Origin: Arthrobacter burdickii
Lineage (GTDB): Bacteria; Actinomycetota; Actinomycetes; Actinomycetales; Micrococcaceae
Assembly (NCBI RefSeq): GCF_030433645.1
Contig: NZ_JAROCG010000002.1
Coordinates: forward strand, 62,001-126,000
Direction of reading: 5' to 3'
DNA: 64,000 bases
In this document: positions 56,505 through 64,000 of the stretch, piece by piece
Position numbering within the stretch: position 1 is the first letter of the stretch
Layout of the letters: the number at the start of each line of letters is the position of its first letter
Translations under genes and position numbers: made by a program
Notes under the pieces: generated by a model
The model's database searches: none
Told to the model about the DNA's origin: nothing
Seen by the model: the letters and a program-made list of their open reading frames with translations, nothing else

Positions 56505-57611
56505 TCAGGGCAGGGTTGCCGGACGGGTGTGCTCCGCGAGCAGACCCGTCACCTCCCCGTCCGCGATCAGCGCGTGATCCCCCGCGGACAGGAAGGACCC
56601 GGGCTTCCGCAGGTCCTTGACGATGTCCCAGTGCAGCGACGACTGGTTGATGCCCCCGCAGTCCGGATAGGCCCGTCCTAGCGCCAGGTGCATGGTGCCC
56701 AGGATCTTCTCGTCGATCAGCAGGTCGCCCGTGGCGGTCGTCATGCCGGGGTTGGTCCCGATCCCCAGTTCCCCCACGCGTCGCGAACCCGCATCGGTGT
56801 CGAGCAGCTCGCGGACGAACCCCTCGCCCCGGGCGGCGGACGCTTCCACGACGGTGCCGCCCTCGAACCGTAGCTCCAGCTCGGTGATGGGAGAACCGGC
56901 GAACCAGAAGGTGCCGGGGAAGCGGATATGCCCGTCGACCCCGTCGTCGAGGGGAGCCGTGGCGATCTCCCCGTCGGGCAGGTTGGCCTCGCCCGCGAAG
57001 CTGATCCAGGTCCGTCCACGGGTTCGAAAGGTGAGGTCGGTGTCTCCGGCGACGACGCGGACGGTGTCCTCCTGCCCGAGGGCAGCACACAGCATGTCCC
57101 AGCGCGCGCGGAGTTCGGACCAGGGCGCCAGGCAGCCGGCGAAGAACTCATCCAGCAGGCCGACGTAGCCGACGCCGATGAGCTCGGCCCACTCGGGCGT
57201 CGGGACCCGCACCAGGGACCACGCGGTCTCCTCCCACCGGGCGGTGGAGACGAGGCCCTTCCCCCGGCGCTGGGCGGCGAGCCGCACCTCGTCGACGTCG
57301 TCGCCCGTCGGAGCGACCATGCCCCGGAAGGACACGTGGACGTCCGCCCAGTGCATCGACGCCAGCTCCAGGGGAGCCGGTGCGGACAGCATGTCCACCG
57401 GGGCGTGCGCGACGGCGATCCGGTCGAATCGTTCGTCGGTCGCCAGGACCTGCGGACAGGCACCCAGGCGGTAGCACTCCTCGACGAAGGCTTCCACCGC
57501 GGGCATGACCTGCGGATCCGTCATGAAGACCGACACCCTGCTGCCGTGCCTCACGCCTGTGCCGCCGGCAACCTGCGCTGCGAGCAGGGCCCACCGATGA
57601 TCAGCGGTCAT
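56505..57611 (-). CDS. M29-fold metalloprotein (aminopeptidase T/S-like)
   Basis: A 368-aa M29 family protein. The full metal set is retained: E215 (LPDGEIATAP), E281 (GELGIGTNPG), H308 (GTMHLALG), H327 and D329 (SLHWDIV), plus Y315. AmpS/AmpT peptidases use these for two Co/Zn ions. The same fold also serves as a mononuclear iron dioxygenase (NicX), where the HxD pair binds iron, so a peptidase role should not be assumed. It is the last gene of the sugar-kinase operon, overlapping the FGGY kinase by 11 nt, an odd place for a peptidase. Confidence 0.86.
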   Translation of the reverse strand: MTADHRWALLAAQVAGGTGVRHGSRVSVFMTDPQVMPAVEAFVEECYRLGACPQVLATDERFDRIAVAHAPVDMLSAPAPLELASMHWADVHVSFRGMVAPTGDDVDEVRLAAQRRGKGLVSTARWEETAWSLVRVPTPEWAELIGVGYVGLLDEFFAGCLAPWSELRARWDMLCAALGQEDTVRVVAGDTDLTFRTRGRTWISFAGEANLPDGEIATAPLDDGVDGHIRFPGTFWFAGSPITELELRFEGGTVVEASAARGEGFVRELLDTDAGSRRVGELGIGTNPGMTTATGDLLIDEKILGTMHLALGRAYPDCGGINQSSLHWDIVKDLRKPGSFLSAGDHALIADGEVTGLLAEHTRPATLP

Positions 57612-59118
57612 GACGTCTCTCCATCCTCCGGGCGTTCAGGGCCGACAGGGAACGGTACAACTCCAGGTAGTCGGCGTGGTCGCTGCGGAGGACCGCGGCA
57701 CCGGAGGTGTCGACGTCGATCCTCTCACCGAGCCGGCCCCAGTCCTTGATGCTGTCCCGATCCGGAAGCCTGCCGACGGCGAAGGCAGCGATCGCCGCAT
57801 CGCCGAGCGCTGCGCCGTCCGTCAGCGCAATGGTCTGCGGGGAGCCCGTGATGTCCGTGACGGACTGGGTGAAGATCCGGTTCTTCGTCCCGCCGCCGAC
57901 CGCGAGGATCCGCTCAGGGGTCTCCCCGACGTCGTCGTAGGCGGAGAGGGCGTGCGCGACGGAGTGGGCGACCCCCTCCAGGACTGCCCGCGCGATATCC
58001 GCGCGGCCGTGCTCGAGCGACAGGCCGACCAGGGCTCCACGGCTCGTCGGATCATGGACGGGGGTGCGTTCCCCGCTGAAGTGCGGAAGCAGCAGCAGGC
58101 CGTGCGCTCCCGGAGGTGACTGCTCTGCGAGCGCCAGCAGTCCGCCGAAGAGCTCGTCGTCGCTGACGGACAGGTCCAGTCCCAGGACATCCGCCACCCA
58201 CCGGGTCAGGGTCCCCGCCGTGGACGTGCCGGCGGCCAGGACGAACGTCCCGGGGAAGACGTACGGGGCGGACCAGAGCACCTTCCCGCGCAGGGGTGCC
58301 TCGGTCACCTTGATCATGTAGGTCGAGGAGCCGTACATCAGCATGAGATCACCCGGATTCACCACCGTCGCGCTCACCGCTTCCGCGGGAGCGTCGACGG
58401 CGCCGAAGACGACCGGGACCCCCACCGGCAGGCCGGTGAGCCGGGCCGCCTCATCGGTGACGGTTCCGGCGATGTCGGTGGCCCAGCCCAGCTCCGGCAA
58501 CTGCTCACGGCGCACTGCATTCTCGCAACCCGTCACGTCCCAGGACTGGCTGTCCAGGTCGTAGAAGGGATGGAAATAGCCGGCGGTTCCGTGATCCATC
58601 GTCACCCGGCCGGTCAGCCGGGCCACGAGGTAGCCGTGCGCCGTGACGTACCAGCGCGCGGCCGCTGCGATCTCCGGCTCGTTGTTCCTGACCCAGGCGA
58701 CCTTCGGTCCGGCCGACTGGCTGGTGAGCGCATTGCCGCTCCGCCGGAAGACCTCCTCTCGACCGAGGTTCTCCTCCAGCTCTCCGATCTCGCGGAAGGC
58801 CCTGGTATCGATCCCGTACAGGATCCCCGGACGCAGCGGGCGCAGGCCGGCATCGACCGGCAGCACGCACGGCCCGATCGCGCTGCAGCCGACGGCGGCG
58901 ATGGTCCCGTCCCGGGCGGCGTCCGACGACATCAGCTCCGAGCTCACCGCGGCGAAGTCCGACCACCACACCAGGTCCGCGTCCTGTTCGACGTGTCCCT
59001 GCCGCGGCGTGGAGATCCCGTGCCGGCGTCGGGCGCGCGCCCGCACGACGCCTTCCGCGTCGACGACCACTCCCTTCGTCTCGAAGGTGCCGATGTCGAT
59101 GCCGACGAACAGCTCCAC
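57601..59118 (-). CDS. FGGY family carbohydrate kinase
   Basis: A 505-aa sugar/polyol kinase. The N-terminal phosphate loop GIDIGTFETKGVVVD, the Gly-rich SSTYMIK and the C-terminal ATP motif AVGGGTKNRIFTQ are present; the conserved catalytic Asp is likely in FGAVDAPAEAV. The length is that of the xylulokinase/FGGY family. Specificity is unknown. GTG 59118 begins 5 nt after the BtpA gene stop with no SD, so translation is coupled. A DhaK/DhaL pair in the same operon means two independent sugar-phosphorylating steps. Confidence 0.88.
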   Translation of the reverse strand: MELFVGIDIGTFETKGVVVDAEGVVRARARRRHGISTPRQGHVEQDADLVWWSDFAAVSSELMSSDAARDGTIAAVGCSAIGPCVLPVDAGLRPLRPGILYGIDTRAFREIGELEENLGREEVFRRSGNALTSQSAGPKVAWVRNNEPEIAAAARWYVTAHGYLVARLTGRVTMDHGTAGYFHPFYDLDSQSWDVTGCENAVRREQLPELGWATDIAGTVTDEAARLTGLPVGVPVVFGAVDAPAEAVSATVVNPGDLMLMYGSSTYMIKVTEAPLRGKVLWSAPYVFPGTFVLAAGTSTAGTLTRWVADVLGLDLSVSDDELFGGLLALAEQSPPGAHGLLLLPHFSGERTPVHDPTSRGALVGLSLEHGRADIARAVLEGVAHSVAHALSAYDDVGETPERILAVGGGTKNRIFTQSVTDITGSPQTIALTDGAALGDAAIAAFAVGRLPDRDSIKDWGRLGERIDVDTSGAAVLRSDHADYLELYRSLSALNARRMERRHDR

Positions 59119-59123
59119 GGCGG

Positions 59124-59936
59124 CTACAGCGACCGTCGGAAGTTCTGGACCTCGGACATCAGTTCCTTCACGCGGGCGGTATCGGCGGGGTTCTCGAAGA
59201 CGCCGTCGGCCTTGAAGTAGGTCCCGACAATGGCCGCGTCGGCGACGCGTAACTGCTCCGCGGCGTTCGCTGCCCTCACGCCGGTGTTGACGATGACCGG
59301 AGTGGATCCCGCATTCTCCTTGACCGTCGCCAGGACACTGGTGTCGGTCGGGGCGCCGGCGGTGAGTCCGGAGACGCAGAGCCCGTCGGGCCGGCAGTTG
59401 AAGACGGTGCTTCGGGCGATGTCGGCGATGGTCCGTGACCCGAGGTAGGACGCAGCTTCCGGCACGATGTTGTAGAGCAGCCGGACGTTCTCCCCGCAGA
59501 CCGCGATGCGGTGCCGTGCGGTGGCGCCGACGTTCGTCTCCCACGTGCCGAAGTCCGATGCGTACACGCCGGTGAAGATCTCCCGGACGAACGAGGCGCC
59601 CGTCGCGACAGCCAGGTCGATCGAGGCCGTCGCGTCCCAGAGGACGTTCACGCCGAAGGGCACCCGTATCTCCTCCCGCAGCTCGCCGATGATCCTGGCC
59701 ATGGTGATGGCGGTGATGGGCTCCGTCTTCGTCAGGTAGGGCAGGCTGAATTCGTTGGAGATGAGGATGCCGTCCACGCCGCCGTCCTGCAGCGCCTGCA
59801 ACTCGCGGCGTGCATGGTCGAGGACTGCTGGGACGCCACCGTCCCGATCGTAGGAGGGGTCGCCCGGGAGTGCCTGCAGATGGCACATCGCGATGACCGG
59901 TTTGGGTACGTCGAATACGTCGTCCAGCCACGTCAT
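59124..59936 (-). CDS. BtpA/SgcQ family protein
   Basis: A 270-aa TIM-barrel-like protein: WLDDVFDVPKPVIAMCHLQA opens it, then GVDGILISNEFSLPYLTKTE, FGVNVLWDATASIDLA, FVREIFTGVYASDFG and APTDTSVLATVKENAGSTPV. These are BtpA/SgcQ family motifs. BtpA affects photosystem I stability in cyanobacteria, and SgcQ is in a sugar operon in E. coli; no enzymatic activity is established that I know of. It is 57 nt after DhaL and 5 nt before the FGGY kinase, so it belongs to the operon. Confidence 0.88.
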   Translation of the reverse strand: MTWLDDVFDVPKPVIAMCHLQALPGDPSYDRDGGVPAVLDHARRELQALQDGGVDGILISNEFSLPYLTKTEPITAITMARIIGELREEIRVPFGVNVLWDATASIDLAVATGASFVREIFTGVYASDFGTWETNVGATARHRIAVCGENVRLLYNIVPEAASYLGSRTIADIARSTVFNCRPDGLCVSGLTAGAPTDTSVLATVKENAGSTPVIVNTGVRAANAAEQLRVADAAIVGTYFKADGVFENPADTARVKELMSEVQNFRRSL

Positions 59937-59993
59937 GGGGGTCCAGCTTTCTGTTCGGGATGCCTGCCGGGCCGGCAGGCAGGGGTGCGGATG

Positions 59994-60614
59994 CTAGTTG
60001 GCGGCTTTCCAGGACTGCAGGAACCGCAGGAACGCGGTGGCCCCCGGGTCCTGCAGGCCGATGCTGCGTTCCTGGAGCCAGGATGCGCGGCCCCGGCGCG
60101 ACTGCATGCCCACGGTGTCCGTCACGCCGCGCTGTGCTGCGTCGATGGCCTTGTCCAGGGCCGCGTCCGGAGGATCACCGGCAGACAGTGCTTCCGCGGC
60201 GGGCATCAGGGCATCGAGGATGGTCTTGTCACCGACCTGCGATTTTCCGCGTTTGCCGATGTTCTCTCCTGCCGCGGTGGCGAAGGCTCCGGCGTCGGCG
60301 ACGCTGACCGACGCGGCGTCGTCCCAGACCCGGGATCCCGCCAGCAGCGCCCCGGCCACCAGCGCAGCCATGGTCGACGGGTTGGCGTTCGCGAAGGCTT
60401 TCGCGCAGGTCTTCGCGATGTCGGCGGGGAGCGCATCGTCCGGGAGTTCCTCGAGGGCAGCGCGGACCGCTTTGGCCCCGAGCGACACGGTGACGCCCAG
60501 GTCGCCGTCGCCCAGCGCGGCGTCGAGGTCGCGCAGCTCGTCGGCGTACTGGATCACGTCGGCGAGCGCGTTGCGGATGGCGGTGTTGAGGTCCGGTCCC
60601 TGCATGGCACTCAT
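59994..60614 (-). CDS. dhaL: Dihydroxyacetone kinase subunit DhaL homologue
   Basis: A 206-aa nucleotide-binding DhaL-type subunit. The Mg2+/ADP-binding Asp triad D31, D36, D38 is intact in DLDAALGDGDLGVTVS. It would hold the ADP that transfers the phosphate to the substrate held by DhaK. No PTS-type DhaM is seen, so ATP-dependent kinase use (as in the actinobacterial DhaKL proteins) is likely. It overlaps dhaK by 4 nt (ATGA). Confidence 0.9.
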   Translation of the reverse strand: MSAMQGPDLNTAIRNALADVIQYADELRDLDAALGDGDLGVTVSLGAKAVRAALEELPDDALPADIAKTCAKAFANANPSTMAALVAGALLAGSRVWDDAASVSVADAGAFATAAGENIGKRGKSQVGDKTILDALMPAAEALSAGDPPDAALDKAIDAAQRGVTDTVGMQSRRGRASWLQERSIGLQDPGATAFLRFLQSWKAAN

Positions 60615-61612
60615 CCCTCCCGGAAGAACGGAGACTCGGCCGGGGCATTGAGCAGCGCGAGCCGTTCCTCGTTCAGCTTGAGGAGCGAGATGGAGGCACC
60701 CGCCATTTCGAGGCTCGTCGCGTACTCGCCGATGTAGCGTTTCTCCACCGTCAGGCCGAGCTCCTCGGCGATGTGGTGGACGCGCCGGTAGAGGACGTAG
60801 AGCTCCTCCAGGGGAGTGGCTCCCATTCCGTTGACCAGGACGGCCACACGGTCCCCGGCCGTCAGTCCGAGGTCCTCCACCAGCGGGTGGACGAGCCGGG
60901 TGGCGATCTGGTCGGCCGTTTCCAGCTGTCCCCGGTGGATGCCCGGCTCGCCGTGGATGCCGATCCCGATCTCCATCTCCCCGTCGGGCAGGTCGAAGCT
61001 GGCCTTCGCCGTCGTCGGAAGGATCGTGGGAGAGAGGCCGATGCCCATGGTCGCCGTGTTCTCGATGATGTCCTCGGCGACGGCCGCCACCTCGGCGAGA
61101 CTGTCGCCCCGTTCCGCGGCAGCACCGGCGGCCTTGTACGCGAAGACGATGCCGGCCACGCCGCGACGGTCCTCGGCGCGTTCCTTCGGCTGGCTCGCGA
61201 CGTCGTCCCGGCCGAGGACGGTGCGCGTCTCGACGTCCTCGAGTTCGGCCAGGTCGGCCGCCAGGTCGAAGTTGAGGACGTCGCCGCCGTAGTTGCCGTA
61301 GAGGTAGAGGACTCCGGCGCCGCCGTTGACGGCCAGGGTCGCCTCGAAGATCTGCTCCGACGACGGCGAGGAGAAGACGTTGCCGATGGCGACGGCGGAG
61401 CAGAGGCCCCTGCCGACGTACCCCTTGAAGAGGGGCAGGTGTCCGGACCCGCCACCCGTGACGATGCCTACCCTGTCCGGGAGCGGGGCATCGGCCCGTA
61501 CCAGGATCCGGGGATCGCTGCCAGGGGTCCGGACGAGATCCGGATGGGCCAGGGTGATCCCTTCGATCATCTCGTCCACGAAGTTCTCCGGGTCGTTGAT
61601 TATCTTCTTCAT
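60611..61612 (-). CDS. dhaK: Dihydroxyacetone kinase subunit DhaK homologue
   Basis: A 333-aa substrate subunit. H220 (GIGIHGEPG) binds the substrate covalently, and H58 (GGGSGH) and D111 (GGDVLNF) complete the site. The loop after GGGSGH reads LPLFKGYVG where E. coli DhaK has EPMHCGYIG; the loss of the Glu-His pair suggests a substrate other than dihydroxyacetone. Homologues called DerK and LerK use erythrulose. The ATG 61612 gives the family start MKKIINDPEN with AAGG 5 nt before it; the ATG at 61624 has no SD. Confidence 0.9.
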   Translation of the reverse strand: MKKIINDPENFVDEMIEGITLAHPDLVRTPGSDPRILVRADAPLPDRVGIVTGGGSGHLPLFKGYVGRGLCSAVAIGNVFSSPSSEQIFEATLAVNGGAGVLYLYGNYGGDVLNFDLAADLAELEDVETRTVLGRDDVASQPKERAEDRRGVAGIVFAYKAAGAAAERGDSLAEVAAVAEDIIENTATMGIGLSPTILPTTAKASFDLPDGEMEIGIGIHGEPGIHRGQLETADQIATRLVHPLVEDLGLTAGDRVAVLVNGMGATPLEELYVLYRRVHHIAEELGLTVEKRYIGEYATSLEMAGASISLLKLNEERLALLNAPAESPFFREG

Positions 61613-61626
61613 GATTCCCTTCATCG

Positions 61627-62712
61627 TTACGGCAGTACCGGGTTGGTGTCCGGAAGATCCTTCCGGGCTTTCCTCCTCCGGAAGTGGATCTGGTCGAAGA
61701 CCATCACCGCGATGAGGATGAGGCCCTGGGCGATGGAGTATTCATAGGAGGACAGGCGGATGGCATTGAACCCGCTGGAGACGATCTGCAGTGTCAGGGT
61801 GGCCATGACGACACCGGCGACGGTCGCGAAGCCTCCGCTGGGGTTGGTTCCTCCGAGCACGGCGATGACGATGACGAGCAGGACGTAGGACGACCCGTAG
61901 TCGGCGCTCGCCGTCGGGTTGCGGGCGAGGAAGACGATACCGGCGAGCCCTCCGAGGAGACCCGACACCAGGTAGGTGCCCATCAGGACCCTCCGGCTGC
62001 CGATGCCGGAGTACTTCGCGGCCAGGGGGTTGGCGCCCTGCAGCTGCAGCTTCAGCCCCAGCGGTGTCCTGTTCATCAGGACGGCGATGGCTGCAGCAAT
62101 CAGCAGGAAGAACAGGAAGAGCGCGGGGATGCCGGCAACGGTCGTCGTCGCGAAGGACGTGAGGGCCTCGGGCGCGCCATAGAGCGTCTGCCCGTTCGTC
62201 CAGACCACGGCGATGCCGTTCAGGATCTGCATGGTGCCGAGCGTGGCGAGGATCGGGGTGATCCCCACGACGCCGATGAGGAACCCGTTGAACAGCCCGG
62301 CGAGAACGGCCGTCGCGAGCCCGAGCACCAGGATCAGCGGCATCATCGCGGCGGCCTGTGCTGGATTCCCGGCTGCAATCCCCGAGTAGACGGTGGTGAT
62401 CGTGATGGCCGCGAAGTTCGCGATGGCGACGATCGACAGATCGATCCCGCCGGTCACCATCGCCAGCATCATCGCCACGGCCAGTATGCCGATCTCGGGC
62501 GAGGCGATCGCGATGTTCTCGAGGTTGAGCGGATTCAGGAAGATCGCAGGCTTGAGCAGGGCGAAGATCGCGAAGGACAACAGGAGGAGGATCAGCATCC
62601 TGGTGATGCCTTTTTCCCTCCGGATGGTCGCGAGGAACGAACCCAGGCCCTGATCGAGCTGCGCATTGAGCCGGCCCAGCGTGGGCCCGGCGTTCTTCTG
62701 GTCCAGAGCCAC
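61627..62712 (-). CDS. ABC transporter permease, RbsC type (second)
   Basis: A 361-aa permease of the ribose-type (BPD_transp_2) family, with about ten hydrophobic segments. Motifs are PLNLENIAIASPEIGILAVA and the core DLSIVAIANF, and the EAA-like loop NPLAAKYSGIGSRRVLMGTY. It starts with GTG, and is 14 nt upstream of the preferred dhaK start. Together with the other permease and the ATPase it forms the importer for the operon's substrate. A periplasmic binding protein is not seen and must lie outside the window. Confidence 0.9.
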   Translation of the reverse strand: MALDQKNAGPTLGRLNAQLDQGLGSFLATIRREKGITRMLILLLLSFAIFALLKPAIFLNPLNLENIAIASPEIGILAVAMMLAMVTGGIDLSIVAIANFAAITITTVYSGIAAGNPAQAAAMMPLILVLGLATAVLAGLFNGFLIGVVGITPILATLGTMQILNGIAVVWTNGQTLYGAPEALTSFATTTVAGIPALFLFFLLIAAAIAVLMNRTPLGLKLQLQGANPLAAKYSGIGSRRVLMGTYLVSGLLGGLAGIVFLARNPTASADYGSSYVLLVIVIAVLGGTNPSGGFATVAGVVMATLTLQIVSSGFNAIRLSSYEYSIAQGLILIAVMVFDQIHFRRRKARKDLPDTNPVLP

Positions 62713-62714
62713 GG

Positions 62715-63758
62715 TTACGCCCCCGTCTCTTCAGTGACGAATACCTTCTTGGACTGCCGCTTCGCGGAGAGGGCCTGGATCCCGACGCCGACGATCAGCA
62801 GGACGCCGACGGCGGCGCGCTGCCACGCGGTAGGAATGCCGACCAGGATCAGGCTGTTGTTGATCAGTTGCACGAGCAGCACGCCGAGCACGGTTCCGAG
62901 GACGGAACCCCTGCCGCCGAAGATGGAGGCGCCTCCGAGAACCACGGCGGCGATGATGTCCAGTTCCGTTCCCACCAGCGCCTGCGGATTGGCATTGCGG
63001 CCGAGGATCACATGCAGCACACCGGCGAAGGCGGCGAGGACGCCGGCCAGCACATACAGCGCCACCTGGATCCTCGTCACCGCGAACCCGGCACGGCGTG
63101 CCGCCTCGGGATCGCCGCCGATCGCATAGATCCCACGACCGAACATCGTCCGCTTGAGCACCCATGCCACCAGGACGCACAGTGCGATCACCGGAACCAC
63201 GAGCACATGCAGGAAGGCATCATTGTCGCCTGCCCGGATGGTGATGACATTGGCCGTCGATATCGCCGACATGCTTCCCGGCAGGTCCGCGATGTAGCGC
63301 GAGCCGATGTAGGCGACCAGGATTCCCCGGAAGATCCCCTGCGTCCCCAGTGTGACGATCAACGTCGAGAGCCGGAAGCGGGCGATGACGGCACCGTTCA
63401 CCAGCCCGAGTAACGCCCCTATTCCGCAGGCGATGGCGAAGACCCCGATGAGCCCGGGATCGAAACCGCCGGCCTCCGATACCTTCACGGCCGTGTACCC
63501 GGCGAAGATCGCGATGGCCGCGAAGGAGACGTCGATTCCGCCGGAGATGATGACGATCAGCACTCCGAGGGCGAACACCATGGGCACGATGGCACCGCGC
63601 AGGATCGAGAACAACGTGCCGACCGTGAAGAAGGAGGGGCTGATCAGTGCCATGCCGATGACCAGCACCAGCAGGACGAGTGCGAGCACGCCCTCGTTGT
63701 TGGCTCCGCGCAGGTCGGCTAACCGGATCTGCTTCCTTCGGGCGAGCACGTCGCTCAT
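62715..63758 (-). CDS. ABC transporter permease, RbsC type (first)
   Basis: A 347-aa permease with about ten membrane helices. The family core FALGVLIVIISGGIDVSFAA and the cytosolic loop NPQALVGTELDIIAAVVLGG, with GGRGSVLGTVLGVLL, are typical of RbsC-like proteins. The stop lies 2 nt from the next permease start and its ATG overlaps the stop of the ATPase gene by 4 nt. Two distinct permeases suggest a heterodimeric channel, unlike RbsC homodimers. Confidence 0.9.
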   Translation of the reverse strand: MSDVLARRKQIRLADLRGANNEGVLALVLLVLVIGMALISPSFFTVGTLFSILRGAIVPMVFALGVLIVIISGGIDVSFAAIAIFAGYTAVKVSEAGGFDPGLIGVFAIACGIGALLGLVNGAVIARFRLSTLIVTLGTQGIFRGILVAYIGSRYIADLPGSMSAISTANVITIRAGDNDAFLHVLVVPVIALCVLVAWVLKRTMFGRGIYAIGGDPEAARRAGFAVTRIQVALYVLAGVLAAFAGVLHVILGRNANPQALVGTELDIIAAVVLGGASIFGGRGSVLGTVLGVLLVQLINNSLILVGIPTAWQRAAVGVLLIVGVGIQALSAKRQSKKVFVTEETGA

Positions 63759-64000
63759 GCCGCCATCCTCTCCTCGATGGCTCCGGGCTGGATCTCCTCG
63801 CCGCCGAGTTCATCGACCACGGCGCCCTGCCGCACGACCAGGACCCGGTTGCATACCGCGACGAGCTCCGGGACGTCGTCGGAGATGACGATCACGCCCA
63901 TGCCGCTGTCGGCCTGTTCCCGCAGGACCGCGAGGATCTCCTCCTTGGAGCCGACGTCCACCCCGACGGTGGGACCGTTGAGGATCAGGATGGCCGGGTG
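63755..64000 (-). CDS. Sugar ABC transporter ATPase, C-terminal fragment
   Basis: Runs off the right end; the last 81 codons are present. The visible part starts within the second nucleotide-binding domain at the Walker B region ILILNGPTVGVDVGSK, where the canonical DEPT is NGPT, so this second site looks inactive, as in several RbsA-like two-domain ATPases. Then come a D-loop/H-loop region (VIVISDDVPELVAVC) and a basic tail. The stop overlaps the permease ATG by 4 nt. The N-terminal half and any binding-protein gene lie beyond 64000. Confidence 0.85.
   Translation of the reverse strand, partial: HPAILILNGPTVGVDVGSKEEILAVLREQADSGMGVIVISDDVPELVAVCNRVLVVRQGAVVDELGGEEIQPGAIEERMAA

Noticed and set aside
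56505..64000. Lsr (autoinducer-2) uptake and processing operon
   Set aside because: FGGY kinase and sugar-type ABC genes fit, but LsrF/LsrG/LsrR are absent from the visible part and DhaK/DhaL, BtpA and M29 do not belong to Lsr.

Overview
The window is high-GC DNA with dense, mostly short-spaced genes, strong SD motifs, frequent GTG starts and many 4-nt ATGA stop/start overlaps. The gene content (actinobacterial aconitase and sucCD, a secreted Rpf-LysM protein like that of Micrococcus luteus, SIMPLE DUF2945/DUF3140 proteins, an SWI2/SNF2 protein with a SWIM finger, a TM0106-type RecB/helicase fusion) fits an Arthrobacter-like member of the Micrococcaceae (Actinomycetota). The genus is inferred from remembered family distributions, not from a search. 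No rRNA, tRNA, insertion sequence, prophage or CRISPR array was seen; the window looks like ordinary chromosome with several accessory metabolic islands.

Layout. 1-345: tail of the PcrA/UvrD helicase. 533-2614: sucCD (succinyl-CoA synthetase) with a hairpin terminator. 2836-9936: zinc MDR dehydrogenase, SRPBCC protein, HtrA-type protease, VIT1/CCC1 transporter, acyl-CoA ligase coupled to an AI-2E family permease. 10070-17112: a nitrogen-compound block with an SSS symporter, XRE-cupin regulator, APC permease, ureohydrolase (agmatinase/guanidinobutyrase type) and a ThDP enzyme. 17176-18487: small stress-type proteins. 18633-21722: type III polyketide synthase, methyltransferase and FAD monooxygenase in one overlapping operon, the same enzyme set and order as srsABC of Streptomyces. 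21804-27967: SDRs, a lipoprotein, Rpf, formaldehyde dehydrogenase and small proteins. 28091-30934: aconitase. 31033-36190: GntR regulator, nucleoside hydrolase and a full ECF transporter (S, T, fused A1-A2), probably a nucleoside/nucleobase salvage unit. 36315-45638: hydrolase, SNF2 helicase, Na+/H+ antiporter, BenE with its XRE-cupin regulator, luciferase-like oxidoreductase, cold-shock protein. 45740-53641+: RecB/helicase fusion, small membrane and DUF proteins, 2OG-Fe(II) oxygenase, and a TetR/ABC/YhgE-Pip locus.

56505-64000 (running off the edge) is one minus-strand catabolic operon: sugar-type ABC transporter (ATPase, two permeases), DhaK and DhaL, a BtpA/SgcQ-family protein, an FGGY kinase and an M29 metallopeptidase-fold protein, ended by a clean hairpin. 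Two unrelated kinases plus BtpA and an M29 protein beside one importer do not match a pathway I can name; this is the best candidate here for an undescribed system. Other good candidates are the ureohydrolase/ThDP operon (possible ketoarginine route), the ECF/nucleoside hydrolase unit and the degenerate ABC ATPase paired with the YhgE/Pip protein.
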